From the NCBI GenBank assembly GCA_001970955.1, contig MPUH01000027.1, positions 93,013 to 157,012 of the forward strand: a stretch of 64,000 bases of DNA, read 5' to 3'. Of this stretch, positions 62,466 through 64,000 are shown piece by piece (position 1 is the first letter of the stretch; each line of letters starts with the position of its first letter). A program made the translations under genes and the position numbers. This DNA comes from Stentor coeruleus. Its lineage: Eukaryota; Ciliophora; Heterotrichea; Heterotrichida; Stentoridae. Below the pieces are notes generated by a model. It was not told the origin of the DNA. It worked only from the letters and a program-made list of their open reading frames with translations, and did not search any database.

Positions 62466-63641
62466 ATGATTAAGAGATTAGTGAGGAGATTTGTTGGACA
62501 GACCGAACTACCAAAAGAAATAGGGGTATGCATACAAGACTACTCGCAAGCTCTTGAGCAAATTAATATGAATAACCTTGTAGAAGCTGAGAATAGGTTC
62601 ATGAACTGTATTTACATTTTAGAAAGCAAAGGACTTTTAGGAAATGATGGCCATAACCATCTTCTTAAAAGACTTGCATTAGTTCAACGCGGTATGGGCA
62701 AGCATGAAGAATGTGAATCAAACCTAGACATTGTATACAAAAACTCACTTTCTAACACAAAACACTCTTTATTAGAAGCTCAATTCAATCTTATAAAGCA
62801 ATGTCTCCATACAAATTTGCCAAAAGCGATAAAACTTGGAGATGAAATATCTAACATCATTCCTCAAGAGCATTTATCAGAGTTTAATTTCATATACGGA
62901 GTAAAAAATATACAGACTGGACTTATTATGAGCGATGAATTTATAAAAGGCAAAACTTTACTTAATGAAAGCTATTCAAAAGATTCAGGAAATAATAAAG
63001 GATATATAATCCATAATCTAGCTTGTGCACAATGGTGGCATATGGATAAATACAATGATAAAGATATTGATTCATTATCTGAAGAACAAAAGGAAGAGTT
63101 TAAAATAGCCTGTGATGATTTTAAAATCTGTGTAGAGAATTTTAAAAAATCAATAATGTATCAAGAAAAACTTACTGAAAATTATGATATTGATAAACAT
63201 AAACTTTTGACTCCAAATTCGTATTTGTCTATAACAAATGTTGGAGAAATTTACATGCAGAATTTATGTCATGAAGTGAGAAATATGTAGCTTACTTTGA
63301 AATGGCTTAGAAAAGCTATTGAAGTTTGTTTTGATTATGAGAGAAAGTTGTCAGGAAGGCCGTTAGCTTTACTTGGAGTGGCGCTTAAGTATCAGAAAGA
63401 TTATGAGAAAGCGGAAGTAGCTTTTAAAAAAGCACTTAAATCTTTGACAGGGGTATGATATATACAGAAAATGGATTTTAATGAATTTTTTACGTTGCAG
63501 GTATATGGATATATGCTGAAATCAATAGGAAGAAATGATGAAGGTCAGGAGATGTTGAAAAAAGCTGAGAAAGCTCAAGAATATTTGTATTATTGGTCTG
63601 AAAAATCTTGCCAGGTTTATTTGCCTGTGTGGCATTTATAA
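62466..63641 (+). CDS. TPR-repeat protein with two tiny introns
   Basis: Exons 62466-63275, 63291-63452 and 63468-63641; 381 aa. The N terminus MIKRLVRRFVGQTELP is basic and could be a mitochondrial targeting peptide (weak evidence). TPR helices run through the protein: DYSQALEQINMNNLVEAENR, then KDYEKAEVAFKKALKSL and ending GRNDEGQEMLKKAEKAQEYL. Splicing is required to reach the last TPRs. Overall it resembles TTC19-like or other stand-alone mitochondrial TPR proteins, but no specific family is claimed. Confidence 0.85.
63276..63290 (+). other. 15-nt intron
   Basis: GTGAGAAATATGTAG, phase 0. It joins QNLCHE to LTLKWLRKA. Confidence 0.85.
63453..63467 (+). other. 15-nt intron
   Basis: GTATGATATATACAG, phase 0. 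It contains an in-frame TGA and ends in CAG, not TAG, and joins KSLTG to KMDFNEF. Confidence 0.85.
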
Positions 63642-64000
63642 TAAAATATAGCTTAATTAGTTACTTAAAAATACTTGAATAATTGATTTCAAGTAATAAA
63701 CTAAATAAGTTAAAGAGAATTCGCTATATATAATCTTAAAATGGGACAGATAAATTAGAATCATATATAATCTTTAATTATTTCTAATCATTTTCAATTC
63801 AAATATATAGACATAAAACTAGTAAAAAAAGTTAAAATTTACATCAACTTCCTTATTAAATCCTTATAAAATTTATAGTCAGTCTCATTCCTTGTCAAAG
63901 CTTTATAATGCAAATAATGAAGTTATCTAAATCGCATCATACCTAAATGTAAAAATCTTATAGAAAATCTTAACTACCTCATAAAAATCTTATAGAAAAT
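63642..64000. other. Intergenic at the right edge
   Basis: 359 nt of AT-rich DNA. A 17-nt sequence (aaaatcttatagaaaat) occurs twice in the last 50 nt. No gene start seen. Confidence 0.5.

Noticed and set aside
1-64000. tRNA, rRNA, CRISPR arrays, telomeric repeats, intact transposons
   Set aside because: None was recognised by eye on either strand. A tRNAscan-SE and Rfam run would be decisive for RNA genes.

Overview
The window looks like macronuclear DNA of a heterotrich ciliate close to Stentor. Three observations support this. The DNA is very AT-rich, with long genes packed on both strands. TAA, TAG and TGA all behave as stops inside the recognisable genes. Eight spliceosomal introns of only 15 or 16 nt (GT...AG) restore recognisable proteins across the joins. 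Tiny introns with the standard genetic code are the known Stentor combination; Blepharisma and Condylostoma read some stop codons as amino acids. The species call is an inference.

Layout. 1-4.9 kb: coiled-coil fragment, small orphan, CENP-B/pogo-type DNA-binding protein, and a protein with a degenerate USP-like region plus an NZF finger. 5.5-18.1 kb: TPR/IQ protein, RCC1-like protein, small NZF-like protein, EF-hand/PIP-kinase fusion, tail-anchored coiled coil, bZIP factor, ER membrane complex subunit EMC10, long coiled coil, orphan. 18.7-28.6 kb: CNBD potassium channel, double-CNBD protein, and two TSNAXIP1-like coiled-coil paralogues facing away from each other across a 2.8-kb gene-poor stretch. 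29.3-38.8 kb: claudin-like four-span protein, orphan, acylated ankyrin protein, VTA1/LIP5, PP2A-A-like HEAT protein, basic orphan, kinesin, C2H2 zinc finger. 38.9-47 kb: decayed endonuclease-like sequence, Myb/SANT protein interrupted by an assembly artefact, AGC kinase, small orphan, two RING-CH membrane E3 genes. 47.1-57.6 kb: one gene for a 3,493-aa surface protein with eleven 49-aa Cys repeats and a multi-span C terminus. 59.3-64 kb: CK1-family pseudokinase, multi-span membrane protein, ribosomal protein eL24, TPR protein with two introns.

How the genes relate. There is no operon or pathway cluster. Two themes recur. One is membrane and ion/lipid signalling (CNBD channel, cNMP-binding protein, PIP kinase, AGC kinase, ankyrin protein). 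The other is cytoskeleton, cilium and trafficking (kinesin, TSNAXIP1-like, TPR/IQ, VTA1, EMC10). Intergenic gaps between active genes are often very small; the closest divergent pair has start codons 7 nt apart.

Most unusual points. A GGDFN-bearing endonuclease-like relic carries in-frame stops that read well as Gln/Trp. Several enzyme-family proteins lack catalytic residues: CK1 pseudokinase, USP-like, altered PIP kinase. Two single-N gaps are flanked by exact duplicates that look like unmerged contig ends.
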